Assembly (NCBI RefSeq): GCF_949628265.1
Contig: NC_088789.1
Coordinates: 17,104,886 to 17,168,885 of the forward strand
Origin: Cloeon dipterum
Taxonomy: Eukaryota > Arthropoda > Insecta > Ephemeroptera > Baetidae
Length of the DNA stretch: 64,000 bases
Reading direction: 5' to 3'
In this document: positions 24,206 to 36,720 of the stretch, piece after piece
How positions within the stretch are numbered: the first letter of the stretch is position 1
Layout of the letters: each line of letters opens with the position of its first letter
Made by a program: the position numbers and the translations under genes
Notes under the pieces: generated by a model
Seen by the model: only the letters and a program-made list of their open reading frames with translations
Database searches by the model: none
What the model was told of the DNA's origin: nothing

Positions 24206-25829
24206 AAATGCCAAAGAGATGATGTTTTGTTTTATGAATGATGAACGAGTGCAGATGCACTTACCTCACTCACACGCGGACACACAAGTTAACACAGTGT
24301 TTATCAGAGAAGCTGTAGAGAGAGCGTAGTAGGGGAATCTTCTTAAATTTGTCGTCCATACTGACGTCTTATGATTTGAACAATTCTTTATGAGATAAAA
24401 AGCGTTTTTGGACGGATTTTTAAGATGCTTAAAATTTTAGCTGAAAGTATTAAGTGAGAGGATAATATGGGAGTCAGAGGTTGAAAACTGTTGATCTGTA
24501 TTTATGTATTTAAAAATCTCGAAAATTAGTGTGCAAACTGAAAAGATAGACTATTTTAACCTCTCGCGCAGTAATTTCAAGATTTGGTTTTAGCTTAAAT
24601 TTTGAAATTTTAAAAATCCGTCTAACCGCTACTCAAACTCTCGTGGAATTTTTGTCTGAATCTCTCGTTTTGACAGATCAGTTAAAACTATTTGTTATGT
24701 GATCTTTCTGTTACTGATAAAATAGTCGAACAAACCGTTAAATTTGTACTGCAAATCTAGTCGCATCAATACCAGTTAATTGAATGCATACGCGCCAAAA
24801 TCAGTGCAATAGCGAGTTAAATATATTTATTGTGTACACAATTATTGCATCTCTAGGTGATATATTATCACGTAAAATTTGTAGTCCTTACTAACGCTGA
24901 TCATAGTGCACGAACGTCGGCTGACCAGTGATCTGTAATTTGTGTTATTTGTCACACATTTTATATATGACAAGGCGTAGATGCGCGTATCTATGCCAAT
25001 TTTGCATGTGTATCTCATGACGTAATTATATTCATCTCAGTCGCGCAAATTATCGTATTGCTGTTAATTTAAGTGCATCACACCATCGCAATCTCAACTT
25101 GAAATTGTCATGTCTCAGTGTCACAGAAAATCTGAATTAATTTGACGAAAAACTAGTGAATACAACATCAACTTTCCAATCATAATTAAACAATAAAGGA
25201 TTTAATACGATTATACACAAACACTTTGGATGTTTCTTTTTAATTCAAATTTTTAATAGGAAAATAATAGATAAAATAGATCACAACATATTGAAGTTGT
25301 AAAATGACACAAGAATCCCAGAGGAATGGTTGGGGAAAATTATTTTTTCCAGTCTGGCTTGAGAATCACATCTGATTCAGAGTCTAAGTCGTTGATCTTA
25401 CCATTTGCTGTAAGAATGAAAGTAAGCTTTTAATTGCGTAAATTACTGCGAAAATATGACACATACAGGAAAAGCCAGAAGGATATAATTGATAATTATT
25501 CAGCTTGATAAGGCACAGTGCAATCGAATAAGTTGCATTTGATAAAAGCTCTATGAAAACAGGAGCACAAGCCAACAATGATAGATTTATGCAAAGTGCT
25601 CTACAGTTACGAATAACATTTACTTGGTTCACACAGCTTAGCTACTGAATAAAAAATTCTCACTCTTTTTAAACAGGCACTCGTGTTTGTCATAAACGTT
25701 TGAGTGTGAACTTATAAATTTCTCTCCTGACTTGGCAGAATTTTTTGTGGGGCCTAATTTTGGCGTGCCTAGTCGGCGTGCAACGAGCTGTGCGTATTAA
25801 TTAGAAACTCGACTCAAACTGAATATGTC
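24206..25829. other. TMC 3' UTR and convergent gap to Sply
   Basis: This 1.6 kb has no gene. It is AT-rich, contains an inverted repeat at about 24401-24629, and has AATAAA at 25192-25197, the likely TMC poly(A) signal. The remainder is the 3' flank or UTR of Sply on the other strand; no canonical minus-strand AATAAA stands out. Confidence 0.5.
24401..24629 (+). mobile_element. MITE-like inverted repeat in TMC 3' UTR
   Basis: GACGGATTTTTAAGATGC and AAAATTTTAGCT on the left pair with AGCTTAAATTTTG and TTTTAAAAATCCGTC on the right, arms about 45 bp. It lies inside the probable 3' UTR, so the mRNA could fold here. Confidence 0.5.
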
Positions 25830-28800
25830 TTAAACACCATTTTGCAGCTCGTTGGTCAAAAAGCGGTGTGGCCTGCTGCTGTCCGTGTATAGCATCGACT
25901 CCAGGAAGAGTCTGGTGAATTCTCTCACGATTGAACGGTCAGGAATGCTGGCCGCAGTGCCATACAGCGCCAACTGGATTGAATTAACGTGTTAGTCCAA
26001 TTTTTTATTAAAAGACTCGGTCTAAAATTAAATAAAAGTGCTACTTTAACTAAAGTACCTTTTCTCCAAGGTCGGTGGGTGGATTTTTGACAAGGTCCTG
26101 CACGATTGTCTTTACGTCGTCGATGAAGCGATCAGCCACGCCGGGACGGGTCAGCATGTGAGTCACAGCGATGTGAACGCTACAAGAAATAAAACATTCA
26201 CGCAATGAACAACTAGCGCAATGATATAAGAAATTACGCTGGCGGACTTTGGAGGGGGTTGAGGTTCCAACCTTTCTTGGTCAGACCTTCCAGCAAATGA
26301 TAAACGTGGAATTTGTCGGAACCAATGGCCACAACTGACGTGGCGGGTTTTCCAAACACAAACACTCCGTCTAGAGCATTCACCCTGAAATGCGAATTTA
26401 GTTTCTTGAAGCAGAGTTGAATTAGGAAAGAACCTACTCATTTTCGATGCGCCTGGCAACCTCGATGATTTTTTTCGTCGCTTCCACGTATCCTTCCATG
26501 CCAAAACGCAGCATCGTAGCCCAACAGGCTGCAATGTTGCCTCCAGGGCGAGAGCCACTGACAGTTGGAGAGCCGTAGACACCTCCAGGCCAGTCAGGGG
26601 CAGTGCTGAACTGGGCGTGCAGGTACTTTGAATGACTATACAATATCACAGACGATCCTTTTGGTGTGAATCCGTACTAGAAAAAAATAGCCTTCATTAT
26701 ATCATTATTTATTCTTACCAACAACATAATACAATAAAGAAATTATTAATGCTTATTATTTACAATGAAATCCTTAGGATTTGACGTCATTTATTTTGAA
26801 GGATTAATAATAGTAATGATTTGGATTTGAAAAATATGGGGAATTTTAAGAATAATAATAATCTTTATTTGACTTTTATATCGCCCAAATTTTTTAAATT
26901 ATTGTTATAGTTCAATTTAGCTATAATTTGGTTTGTACACACAATTGAATGAGACAAATCGATCAATGGGTTAATTTTGACTTTCTTAACGACATGAAAC
27001 CTGGTAGTCAGCACAGATTAATTCAATTCAATTCGTTTTTATTTCTCCAAACTTACTCGTTATTAAAGCATTTGGTCGAACGGGTCGAACCGTTAATGAG
27101 CCATTAGCCAAATTCCTGGCAAAAGTCTAAAATCTAGAGACTTTCCCGGAAACACGAAAATAAATCATTGTTTGATTAGTCTTGTCTAGTAAAAATAAAT
27201 AAGGTTTATTCTCTCATTTCTCATAAGCTGTAAACTCCCATAACTAAGCTTCAATCAAAATGATAAATCTGCTGGATTAAAAATTAAATCTTTATCATTG
27301 TTCTTCACAAAAGATGGAATCGTATTGCATAAAATTGTTCCCATAAGCACCGTGTGATAAGATATGCGGAATTCACGCTGTGAGTGCAAGTTAATTATAG
27401 CTGCGCAGGGTCGTTGGGTACATCAATCTGTTGACACGAACAAGAGGTGCAAATTGATAACATTCGTACCTTGTGGGTGTCCGCAGAGATGCTCGTGACT
27501 CCTGGTACAGCAAAATCGAACCCATGGTCAAGGGGGTAGCCAGCTTTCGCCATGAAAGCAGCGACGAATCCGCCCAGACAGGCATCTACGTGGACAGGAA
27601 TGTTCTTTTTGATACCGAGCGCAGCAATCTGCGGAATCGGGTCAATCGTTCCATATGGGTAGTTCGGAGCAGAAGCGATCAGCTAAAATTTAAACATAAA
27701 ATATTATTTTTTTAAAGCTCAATATCTAATCTAATTAAGCTCCTCCAACAGTTATTTTAACCAAATAGGAAAATATCGGTTTATTTATTTCTTTGATAAA
27801 AACAATTTTCGTCAAACTATAACAGCTACACAGCTCACTGTTTTTCAGGAGCAAACAATAATTATTATTGATGAACAGTTAGCTACGATATTCTTAAAAC
27901 ATTAATTAAATCAGAACATTAATTAATGATGGTTATGAAATTCAAGTTCAACAGACGACCTCTTCCATTTTTTGAAATGTAACCAAGCATCTCATTTATA
28001 AATGGGGGTTTCTACGAGAATTGACCAATTTTTATTTTTTTTGAGTACCATCCTGATTTTTTTTGGTATGTTTTTAACGTGGTATAGAGTCGTCGAAAAA
28101 ACCAAGTTTGCCAGAAAAATCTGGATAAATGGGCCTCTCGACGTTTACTACAATGAGAATAACTGAAGTTCAAATTATGCTGAAATATTTAACTTCGTGT
28201 CAAAAAAATTAATAGAAGTTAATATTTAATTAATATCTATGAAACGGCATTTTAGACTGTTTGATAAAATGCTGCCCTGACTAGAATATAATATGACTCC
28301 TAGAAATTATCAGGGCGGGGAATTTTAAATTATTGAGATACTTAAGGTCAAAGGAATAAGGGTATTTTTTAGCTCAGGCAAATTTTGAAAACCCCCACAA
28401 TTGGACGTTTGGTTAATTTTGACCTGCGGGACATACAGAGGGTCAACCCTTGAAGTCAGACAAGACCAACGTAACAGGTAAAAATTGTACTAAGGCGTCA
28501 GGGTAACCCTCAAGCTGTCAATATAATATAATTCCTGTACGTGGTCACTTTCTTGACGCCTGACAGGCTCTGCATTGTTTTGATTTGCAGTATTTCCACA
28601 CCTTTGTCACCAAATCACGAGATTTCAAATTATGTGCAATTTGACCCTTCGAACAGGCCGCTCAGGAAATGCCAATATGAATGAAAAACTCACCACCAAA
28701 ATGAAAACTCACCACAATAGTGTTGCTCGTAATATATTTGGCCATCTTTTTGGGATCGACAATCATTGTTTTTGGGTCAACAGGAACGAATCGCAGTCTG

Positions 28801-29710
28801 ATCCCAAAGTACTGGGATGCCTTGTTAAAAGCTGGGTGGGCAGTCATAGGCAGAACAGCCTCTGGTTCAGAGATGTTCTTCATGTCCAGGGCAAAGTCCC
28901 TGTAGGCCTTCATGGCCATCAGGATTGATTCAGTTCCTCCAGATGTCATCTACAAAAGGCACGGAGTAAAGAAAGTGAGTCAAAAATTTCATATTTGGTG
29001 CATCCTTACAGAACCACATGAGTCTTTGCCTCCGTGGAAAAGGTTGCAGACCATCCTGACAACCTCTCCTTCCATCTTGCAGACTCCAGGGAACACTTCA
29101 GGGTGCAGCGGATTTGTGTAAGAGGCAAGTCCGTACACCCTGGCGACGAGATCACACAGACTCTTGTCATGGAAATAGACAGCGCCTGACACAAAGCCCG
29201 ACTCCCAATCATATTCGCCTGGAAGGTTCGCATAACCCAAATTATTTCTGGATTTTGATTAGCCGAATTCACGTACCTAATTCGAGGTAGGTGGCAACTT
29301 CCTTTGTAATGACTTCATCTCCCAGCCCCTTCTCAGGGAGTCTGATTACGTAACCCACTCCTTTTGTCCGCTTGTCGACATCTCTGTAGAAGCTTTCTCG
29401 GATTTTTGCAAGCTCGTCTTCTATTTTATTGCCGATTGCTGGAATCTTTCTCAAGAGCTTGAAGAACTTAACCTTCATACGGTCTTGAATATCTGACAAA
29501 ATAATTAAAAACACTCAGCTTGTTATTTTGGAAAATAGATAGATAGGAAAAAATACTTTCTCGGTTTCTGATGGCCTGCACTAGATAAACCGCGGTGACA
29601 GACACTCCAGTGGTCGCCACACAGACGTAAAACGCATCTTTTCCAGCGAAATAGCTGTTGACACCCGACCTGACGCTGTCTATCGACTCCTTCACAACGG
29701 AGAGGGCCAT
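25830..29710 (-). CDS. Sply: Sphingosine-1-phosphate lyase, 9 coding exons, 559 aa
   Basis: Endoplasmic reticulum PLP enzyme that splits sphingosine-1-phosphate to hexadecenal and phosphoethanolamine, the exit step of sphingolipid breakdown. Coding exons (minus): 29557-29710, 29277-29492, 29010-29218, 28713-28949, 27470-27682, 26438-26676, 26238-26384, 26059-26179 and 25830-25973; phases close to 560 codons. One N-terminal membrane anchor lies at about residues 26-46. The fold-type I lyase core follows: [38 protein letters not shown] and the Schiff-base lysine in SADTHK (about K343, end of exon 5). [14 protein letters not shown] and [15 protein letters not shown] also match the human enzyme (568 aa). 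A family A repeat lies in the 1 kb intron 28712-27683, and a family C repeat in the intron between exons 5 and 6. It is divergent from sky. Confidence 0.96.
26880..27150 (+). repeat. Repeat family C (Sply intron)
   Basis: Shares TTCAATTTAGCT-TAATTTGG, GAGACAAATCGATCAATGGG, ACCTGGTAGTCAGC, CGAACCGTTAATGAGCC and AAAGTCTAAAATCTAGAGAC with the 43.5 kb copy. Confidence 0.5.
28020..28665 (+). repeat. Interspersed repeat family A, copy 3 (Sply intron)
   Basis: Same block order: an early ACCAAGTTTGC/AAAATCTGGA part shared with copy 1, then GGCGTCAGGGTAACCC, GACGCCTGACAGGCTC, TTGATTTGCAG and GTGCAATTTGACCC. Sits antisense to Sply. Confidence 0.6.
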
Positions 29711-31041
29711 TTTCACCCCCGTAGACGACTGGAAAGGAAGAGAGGATTTGTATAAAGATGGGGAACACACTGCCAGTCAGACTCTCGGAGATAACAAGGA
29801 AAGAAAAGACAGAACCTCGGAGCACAAGGACTAACAATAAGTATGTACTATGAACGCGAGTTTTTAATCTTTTGCATCACGTGACACGTTATGTAGATAA
29901 TGTTTGTATTTTGCTTAATATATTTTGTTGTCTTTCAATGTCAACAGACCGCGACGTTTAACGCGGCACGTTATCAATGGCCATGTAAACTGATCTACCT
30001 GTTGTGCTCGTTCAAAATTTTGACAGTCCGTGTTGATTGCTCGACACCCGTACAGCTACGCACTACTCTTCTCGCATACTCGCAGCAGGAATTGCCTGAT
30101 AAAAGATTGCAGTGTTTGTTGCCTTCCTGAATAGCCCCTGGTTAGTCACTCACGTTCACGTGGACGAGCTAAGAAAAGAAATTCTGCGGCCACTCACCGA
30201 TGGCAGGTCGAACGCTGTGTTTTCAGCCTAGTCCTAGTTTTTACTGCCGATCCTCCATCATGACTATTTGTAGAGGTGGGAGAAATAGAGGCAAGATTTT
30301 ACATTGGCTGCCTTTTATTAGCTGAAATCAGCGCTTTACCTGCCATCGGTGAGTGGCTGCAGAATTTCTTAACTTGCAAAAGCCCGCGCCGTAAGTGAGC
30401 AGAGGCTGGTCCGGAATTGAAATGATTGCTGGTAACGCCCACTACTTGACATTCCACCCAATCAGGAAGCGTTTTTTACGGTCACCAAAGAGCTGCTAGC
30501 TCTCTTCTCCTCTCCTGTGTTTTGCAATCAGCTGGGACTGATGAAATAATACGAAAGAACAGGTTTTAGCAGTTTGCTTTCATTGTCCAAGGTTTGTTGT
30601 GTGACGGCTCTACGCCGTTTTGCTATTTGAACGTGCAGCGTAAATGAGTGATTATTATTGATTTTCTTCCGGCTGTTGCGCTTTGATGGTCAATTTAAAT
30701 TGAAATCTACTTTTATTACGGTTGATGCTCAAAATCTGTTACACAATTTTCTGCTCGTTTGTCTCTAATACAATATAATGTAATCGATGCTGATGATTAC
30801 GATCTTGAGTTTGTTTTTCGACATTCATGGTGTATGGGGAATTTATGTAATGAATTTTCCAATTGAGTGATCATGATCACCGCAGACCGCTGCGGTCGCA
30901 TGAGCGAAACGAAACCTGTTTGATGTGTAACAGATCATGACTTTGTGCACGCTTCCTTTTCAGTGTTGTCTTGAGCCTTCAACTGACTAGAGCTGTTTTA
31001 GGAAATGCGTCCAAGGAGCACGTAGACCATCGACGACTCCA
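29711..31041. promoter_or_regulatory. Divergent Sply / sky promoter region
   Basis: The 1.3 kb between the two start codons holds no gene. It presumably contains both promoters and non-coding leader exons. A near-perfect 38 bp inverted repeat pair (30171-30208 and 30338-30375) sits inside it and is described separately. Confidence 0.45.
30171..30375 (+). mobile_element. MITE-like element with 38 bp inverted ends (Sply/sky promoter region)
   Basis: The arm at 30171-30208 (core GCCACTCACCGATGGCAGGT) is the reverse complement of 30338-30375 with about three mismatches, and weaker pairing continues inward. The 205 bp total and lack of any ORF fit a MITE. The few mismatches suggest a young insertion. 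Confidence 0.6.
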
Positions 31042-34000
31042 ATGAAGATGCATTCTAGTCAGGTTGAAGAGGTCTGTTTCGGTTTTAGTTCGTACGTCAA
31101 CGTCGAAAATATTCCCAATTTGACTGACGCAAACGAAGAAAACGTAATCGGCAAGACTTTTGAGGAGGTTAAGGCAGTCCTCAAGACCAAGAAAGAGAGA
31201 GATGTAAGTTTTTCCACACTTACTTGCCTTGACAATTTTAAAATTCTTCTGAATCTCAGGCAAAATTATTGCTCAGAGAGAATGCCTGGCATATCACCGA
31301 CAAAGTTCGATCCAAGCTGTGGCCTTTGTTGTGCCAAAAGCTTGGTACCGAAGATGTCAACGAAACGTTTTACGGGGAAACAGTCACTATGATCTTTGGA
31401 ACTAAAGGTTAGTCTTGCCCTCAAGGCGATTGGGCTTTTGAATGAGAGTTTATTCCTGTTTCAGATCTCCCCAACAGACCAATGATCCTGCCTCAGTTTG
31501 TGGAGCAGTCACACTGCCATAATTACTATTTAACCAGAGAAGGACACAAAATTACTGAGAGAGTGATCTCAGTCATCGGGTACTCCCATCCTGACGTGAC
31601 CTTCAGTCCTGTCGCCTTTCCTTTGGCGGCCCTCTTTATGCACTTTATGACAGGTAACAATTATCTATGCTAGGCTGGATGTTTACTAACATTTTTCTGC
31701 AGAGGAAGAATGCTATGCAAGCATGACAAACATCTTGAAGTGCAAAAAACCGCTAGTTTTCATCACTCAAACAAAACTGCACTACGAGGTCACCTGGCAG
31801 ACGTGCTTGGTTTTGGCTAAAAAGTTTATTGTGAGTGAATATTTTTTACCGAGGATATTTCCGTGACATTTTGATCATAGAAAAACGCCGTTATAAGTCT
31901 TCAAAAGCAATTCGGCGGCAACCAGTCTGAGGTGGAGCTGCTCTTTAGTGATTGTCTTTGGTGGATATTCAATGGAATTCCTTTGCAGCACTTGGTAAAT
32001 ATATCTAATTTACTAAGCTATGCAATATTCATTAGTGCGTGTTTTGGAAATTACTATAAATATTATATTGTTTTCTATTTTCTATTAGTAATTCTCTTAA
32101 TTGTGTGTAATGGATTTTGCTAAATTGTAGACATGGAATTTTTTCTGGCCACACTGCTTATTTAAATTGAAATTAATGAGTCTGGAGAGTCAAAATCGAT
32201 ATTTTCAGGAGGGAAAGGATTAAAATTTGATTTGCTTGGCGTGGTTGGGTTTTAGCTGTGAGCATTAAATAGAATTTAAAGACTCTTTCAAAGCCCAAGG
32301 GACGATTGCTTATACCAGAAACAAAAAATAATAATACTCATATTACTTATTTATTTTTTCAACTTTTTATTTATAATTTATTCATCCAGCAATTTGGACT
32401 AAAGTGACAAAATGTAATAATGACACGCTGCATCTGTGCCATCACTTAGGGCTAAGGCTAGAAAATTAAGTTGACTGGTTATGTTCTTTCATGGTAACAG
32501 TTTTAATTTTAATGTTATAAATTGTCAAAACCCGTCTGTATTATGAACACATGGTGGCACATCAAATTACTTAATTCTTTTGCCTATTGCTTGATTTTGA
32601 GACATAGCAATATTTTATGATGGTTTTCTAGATCAATATGTTTTATTTTTATTTTAATCAGTTGCTTTGCGATTTATGGACCTGCAAGGAAAGAGCACCT
32701 TGTTATCCGAACATTATGGTGTTTCTCACTAACGAAGAGATGAAAATTTGCCAAAAGAATATTATTTGCCATTATTTATGATTATGCAATTTAAAAGTGC
32801 AAATTTTGTGATTTTTTTTTTAAATCGCTTTTAAAATGGTTTGATTTCAATACACAGAGAGTCGATTTAAATCATGTGCAGTTTTGATTCTGATGCAAAA
32901 TGTTTAAAATTTTATAACAGCAAAAAGTGCTCTGGGAAAATCGCCTGCAAAAATAGCGTCTTATCATTTTTTCGCTAGCGTTCTTGTCTTTCTACTCATC
33001 TGTATGTTTACCTGACCTACGTACAGCATGGTGTTATTTGGCTTGGATGAGAAATAAACAAGTAGTGTATATGTAATGGCTTGCAGTAGAGTTTTAATTT
33101 TTCTTCCAGGTGAAGGTGGTCGACTGCTTCCTGATGGAGGGGATGAAGGTGCTCTACAGGGTCTCATTGGCGCTGGTGCAGCTTTTCTCGAAAATGGGCA
33201 GCAGCCCTGGTACCGAATGGGAGGAACAGTTCAACCATGGCAACTACTCGGGCGCCATGTTCACATTCTGCAGGAATTTGCCAGTAAGCTTTTTGTTTCA
33301 ACCTTCGCTGCGCACATCCCGAGAGCTATGAGCTCAACGGGTTGCCATAATCCCGCCAAGCAGATTAAATGGGGCCGCAGAGGAGCTTGGGCTCAATGTT
33401 GTCATCTTTTCTCCTCGCCTTTTCTTATTGAAACGTCAGACTTTTGTCCTTAAGGCGCAGGTTTTCACCACTGATTTTCATCGGTTTTTGCCACTAAATT
33501 TTTAACAATTTCTTGCGCAAGATATGCCAGAAATAAATTTATTCCATATTTCCTCTGTGAAAATCTAAAATTTGCTGTCGAATGTGTTTGGTCAAAATTT
33601 CCTCCACAGTGCAGATTTTTTCTTTTAAATTTTCATTTGCTGCCTTAATTTCTCCAAAAATTTCTCTTTCACAATTTTTAAAGTCGAGGTAATGAGCTAA
33701 TAAATAAATAGAAAATATTTTAAAACAGGCGCAAACATTGCCTACAAGAAGCTTAATTAAATTGGAAAAAAAAACGCTTTTTACAACTGCACTGCATTTT
33801 TTTGATGCGGGTTTTTAGCAACCCTGATAAGACGATGGGAAAGGTGCGGAAACTATCTAATGGCTATTCCCAGCCCGTTGAGCTTTTTTAACATTTTGAG
33901 TCTCTAAGAAAACCACCTTTTGCTATCTCTGACACTGGGCAGCCAGAATCGGTTCTAATCCCCCTAAAAAAATCGCAACCTTTTCCTCTTTCAGGTGACC

Positions 34001-36720
34001 CCAGCCAAGCTGCTGAAGCAGGCTTTCGGCATCCGCAACTTCAGCTCGGCAACAATGCTGAAGATGCAGGTGCGGACTGAGCTGCTGGTCAAGTCGAAGG
34101 CGTCGGCCGCTGTCACAAGCGGTCCGAACCAACTGAAGAGGGCAAGGTCGTCGGAGAACCTGCCCACCACGCAGTCGCAGGTGGAGGTGCGCATGGCCTC
34201 GCACACGCTCACCATTAAAGAGGTTGGTTCCAATTTCCCTACGCTCTTTGAGAAAATAATAAAACATCGTCGCGAGTATTAACATGAGCTTTGCCAATGC
34301 TGCTAATTTCGGATCTTGCCGTTCTCAGGGCAATTTGTCCCCTGAGCACAGAACGTCTCAGATGGGAACGTATCCCATTCAGAGTTTGCACTCTGTCATT
34401 GTGGATTTGGACCAGGCAAGTCTGGTTTGCAGAAATACGCATTGATAACGTGGATTTACGCCTTGTGTTTATTATTTACGCCCTCGGTTTTCACAATACA
34501 CACGCACACAACTTACTCCACGGTGCACGAAGTTTATATTTTGTCTTTATGTATCGACTAGTGAGCTCAAGGATTTCATTCAATCGACTTATTTTTACTC
34601 TGTTCTTATTGAGTATCAAAATCCTTTACTGCTTGAATCCTCTTTTAAGTGTGCGTATGGGCTCATCAGCTTGTTTACAAGGTGAATGAACTGTAGTATA
34701 AATGATTTATTTACTAGAGATCAAACCCTGGGTTTGTTCCGCCTCAAACGTGTTCACTTGTGTAATGTTAACCTGGACATTTTTTTAAGGAAAAAGCTTT
34801 TATATTAATTTAAAAACATATTTTTTTGTTTACAGCTTAGACTCCCCTTATGGGACAAATCGAGCGATGTTTTCTTTTTTATATCCGGTATTCTCGGAAT
34901 CATAAAGGCGCCTTAAAATATATTTTTAAATTTAATCATTAGCCTACACACAATCTAAGTGATTGTAAAATTTGCTGTATTTTCATTATCATTTATATTA
35001 TTACATAAAAAGATTTAACGTTGATTATTAACTTTAAAATATTATGATAGTTATCTAATATACTTTTTAAGTTATAAACTCGTCACATGCGTAAAAAACA
35101 GGATTTTGTCGGAAATTAAAAAAAACCTGAATCGATTTGTTTTCTCAAGGAGAGACTGCATTCTAAATTTCATTATAATTGTTTTTTTTTTTAAATAAAA
35201 TAAAAATCGCCGTAAGTTAAGTTTCTTAGCTTGGAAATGGTGCTGTAGACAATATTTATTAGTAATTATCTTCTAATTCCACGAGAGTCTACACATTTGA
35301 GGCAATGCCCGTGAGTTATTCTCACTAAATTATTAAGACGGATGGGTGGTTGACTGGAATCCATGGGCTGTGATATTTTAGTTCTTGATTTGTGTTAGCT
35401 GCAGGGGTCTCAGCGGTATTCACGAGGGTGTTAAAATATTTAGCTCCTCTTGCAATTGGTTTTGTTTTATATCTGGATTTTGGCACGAAATCAACTAAGG
35501 TGTCATTTGATGCTGACTTTTTTGTGGTGTTTGTGAGAGAGAAAGGCTCTCTTAATGCATGAACAACCTTGTTCCGTCGATTTAGAATAACATACTAGCA
35601 CGTATTTTATTTAAATTGCAACACTTCATGCTAACAAAAGAACTGTTAAGTTTCGACGTTTTAGTTCTTTGTTAAGGACGTTGTGAGTGTTAAATGGTCA
35701 ATCGGCAATCTGGCTTCACAATTCGATTTTGAAGCATTTCCTATGTTAAATCCCGCAAGGTTTTTACACCTTCAGAGCTCCTTAACTCGCACATTGCGTC
35801 AAATCAAGCATTTTTCTCTTGAGACATCTCATGACTCGTTAGATACTGTACGATTTAAATAATTTTGCCAAAAACTAAAACGCGGAATTCTAAAGAGCTT
35901 CCTAATAAGTGGCTAATTAAGTCGCAAGCCGTCTGAGACCTCTCGTTAGATGGAATGTTTTACAGAAAATCATCAATAATTTTGGGAAGTTGTCCCATTA
36001 AAATAAACTAAAATGTTTCCCCCCTTGCAGCTCCTGACTGTTTGGTCCTGGCTGCCGATCCGAATCACCATGTACCAGCCAGTTCTCCTGTACACGACAG
36101 AGGAGCATGGGTGCTCCTTGAAAACATTCTTCGTCCGAGTGGAGATGCACGAACCAACGATTCTGATCATCAAAACTTGCAGCGGAGATGTAATTCTCTG
36201 TCTGACTTAATTATATTTTTGTATAAATTTGCGATTTGACCTCAGATTTTTGGTGCCTACTGTTCTGCGCGCTGGGAGGAGCGGAACTTGAAAGACGACA
36301 AGGGCCTACGACAGACTTACTTTGGCACCGGAGAAACTTTTGTGTTCACCCTGAGCCCAGAGAGGCGCAAATATCAGTGGGTTGGCCTCGACCCAGAACC
36401 AAACGACTCGGATCTAAATGGGAAAGGGGAAATCAAACATTCATCTGAGCTTTTCATGGCAGCTGACAACCACATGATCACCATTGGCGGAGGGTGAGTG
36501 TATACGAAATTCTTAAAAATATTTTTAGTTCCTTGATAGCTGAAGGGCTGTATTTAAAAATTAATGACGTTTTTGCAGAGGGGGATCGGCAATTTGGATG
36601 GACGAGAACGTTCGCTTTGGCAAGACAGAGTACTGCGATACCTTCAATAACCCACCCCTGTGTCCAAAGGGAGACTTTGAGATTCAGGTGATCGAGGTGT
36701 ATGGCTTTTCTGGAATATAA
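31042..36720 (+). CDS. sky: TBC1D24 homologue (skywalker), TBC + TLDc protein, 10 coding exons, 563 aa
   Basis: Synaptic Rab-GAP-like protein; Drosophila Sky acts on Rab35 to control endosomal sorting of synaptic vesicle proteins and binds phosphoinositides. Exons: 31042-31203, 31260-31407, 31465-31653, 31703-31830, 31881-31994, 33110-33283, 33995-34222, 36031-36189, 36246-36493 and 36579-36720; phases close to 564 codons. The TBC domain spans roughly residues 45-265 (LLLRENAWHITDKVRSKLWP, VISVIGYSHPDVTFSPVAFP, LLFSDCLWWIFNG). The TLDc domain fills the C-terminus (LLTVWSWLPIRITMYQP, GAYCSARWEERNL, SAIWMDENVRFGKTEYCDTFNNPPLC). Human TBC1D24 is 559 aa. A second ATG two codons in is an alternative start. 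Introns 5 (1.1 kb) and 7 (1.8 kb) show no gene. Intron 6 has a possible inverted-repeat element (about 33328-33885). Confidence 0.95.
33328..33885 (+). repeat. Possible inverted-repeat element in sky intron 6
   Basis: GAGCTCAACGGGTTGCC at the left and CCCAGCCCGTTGAGCTTT at the right are near inverts about 540 bp apart. The interior is AT-rich and non-coding. Weak evidence, one copy only. Confidence 0.3.
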
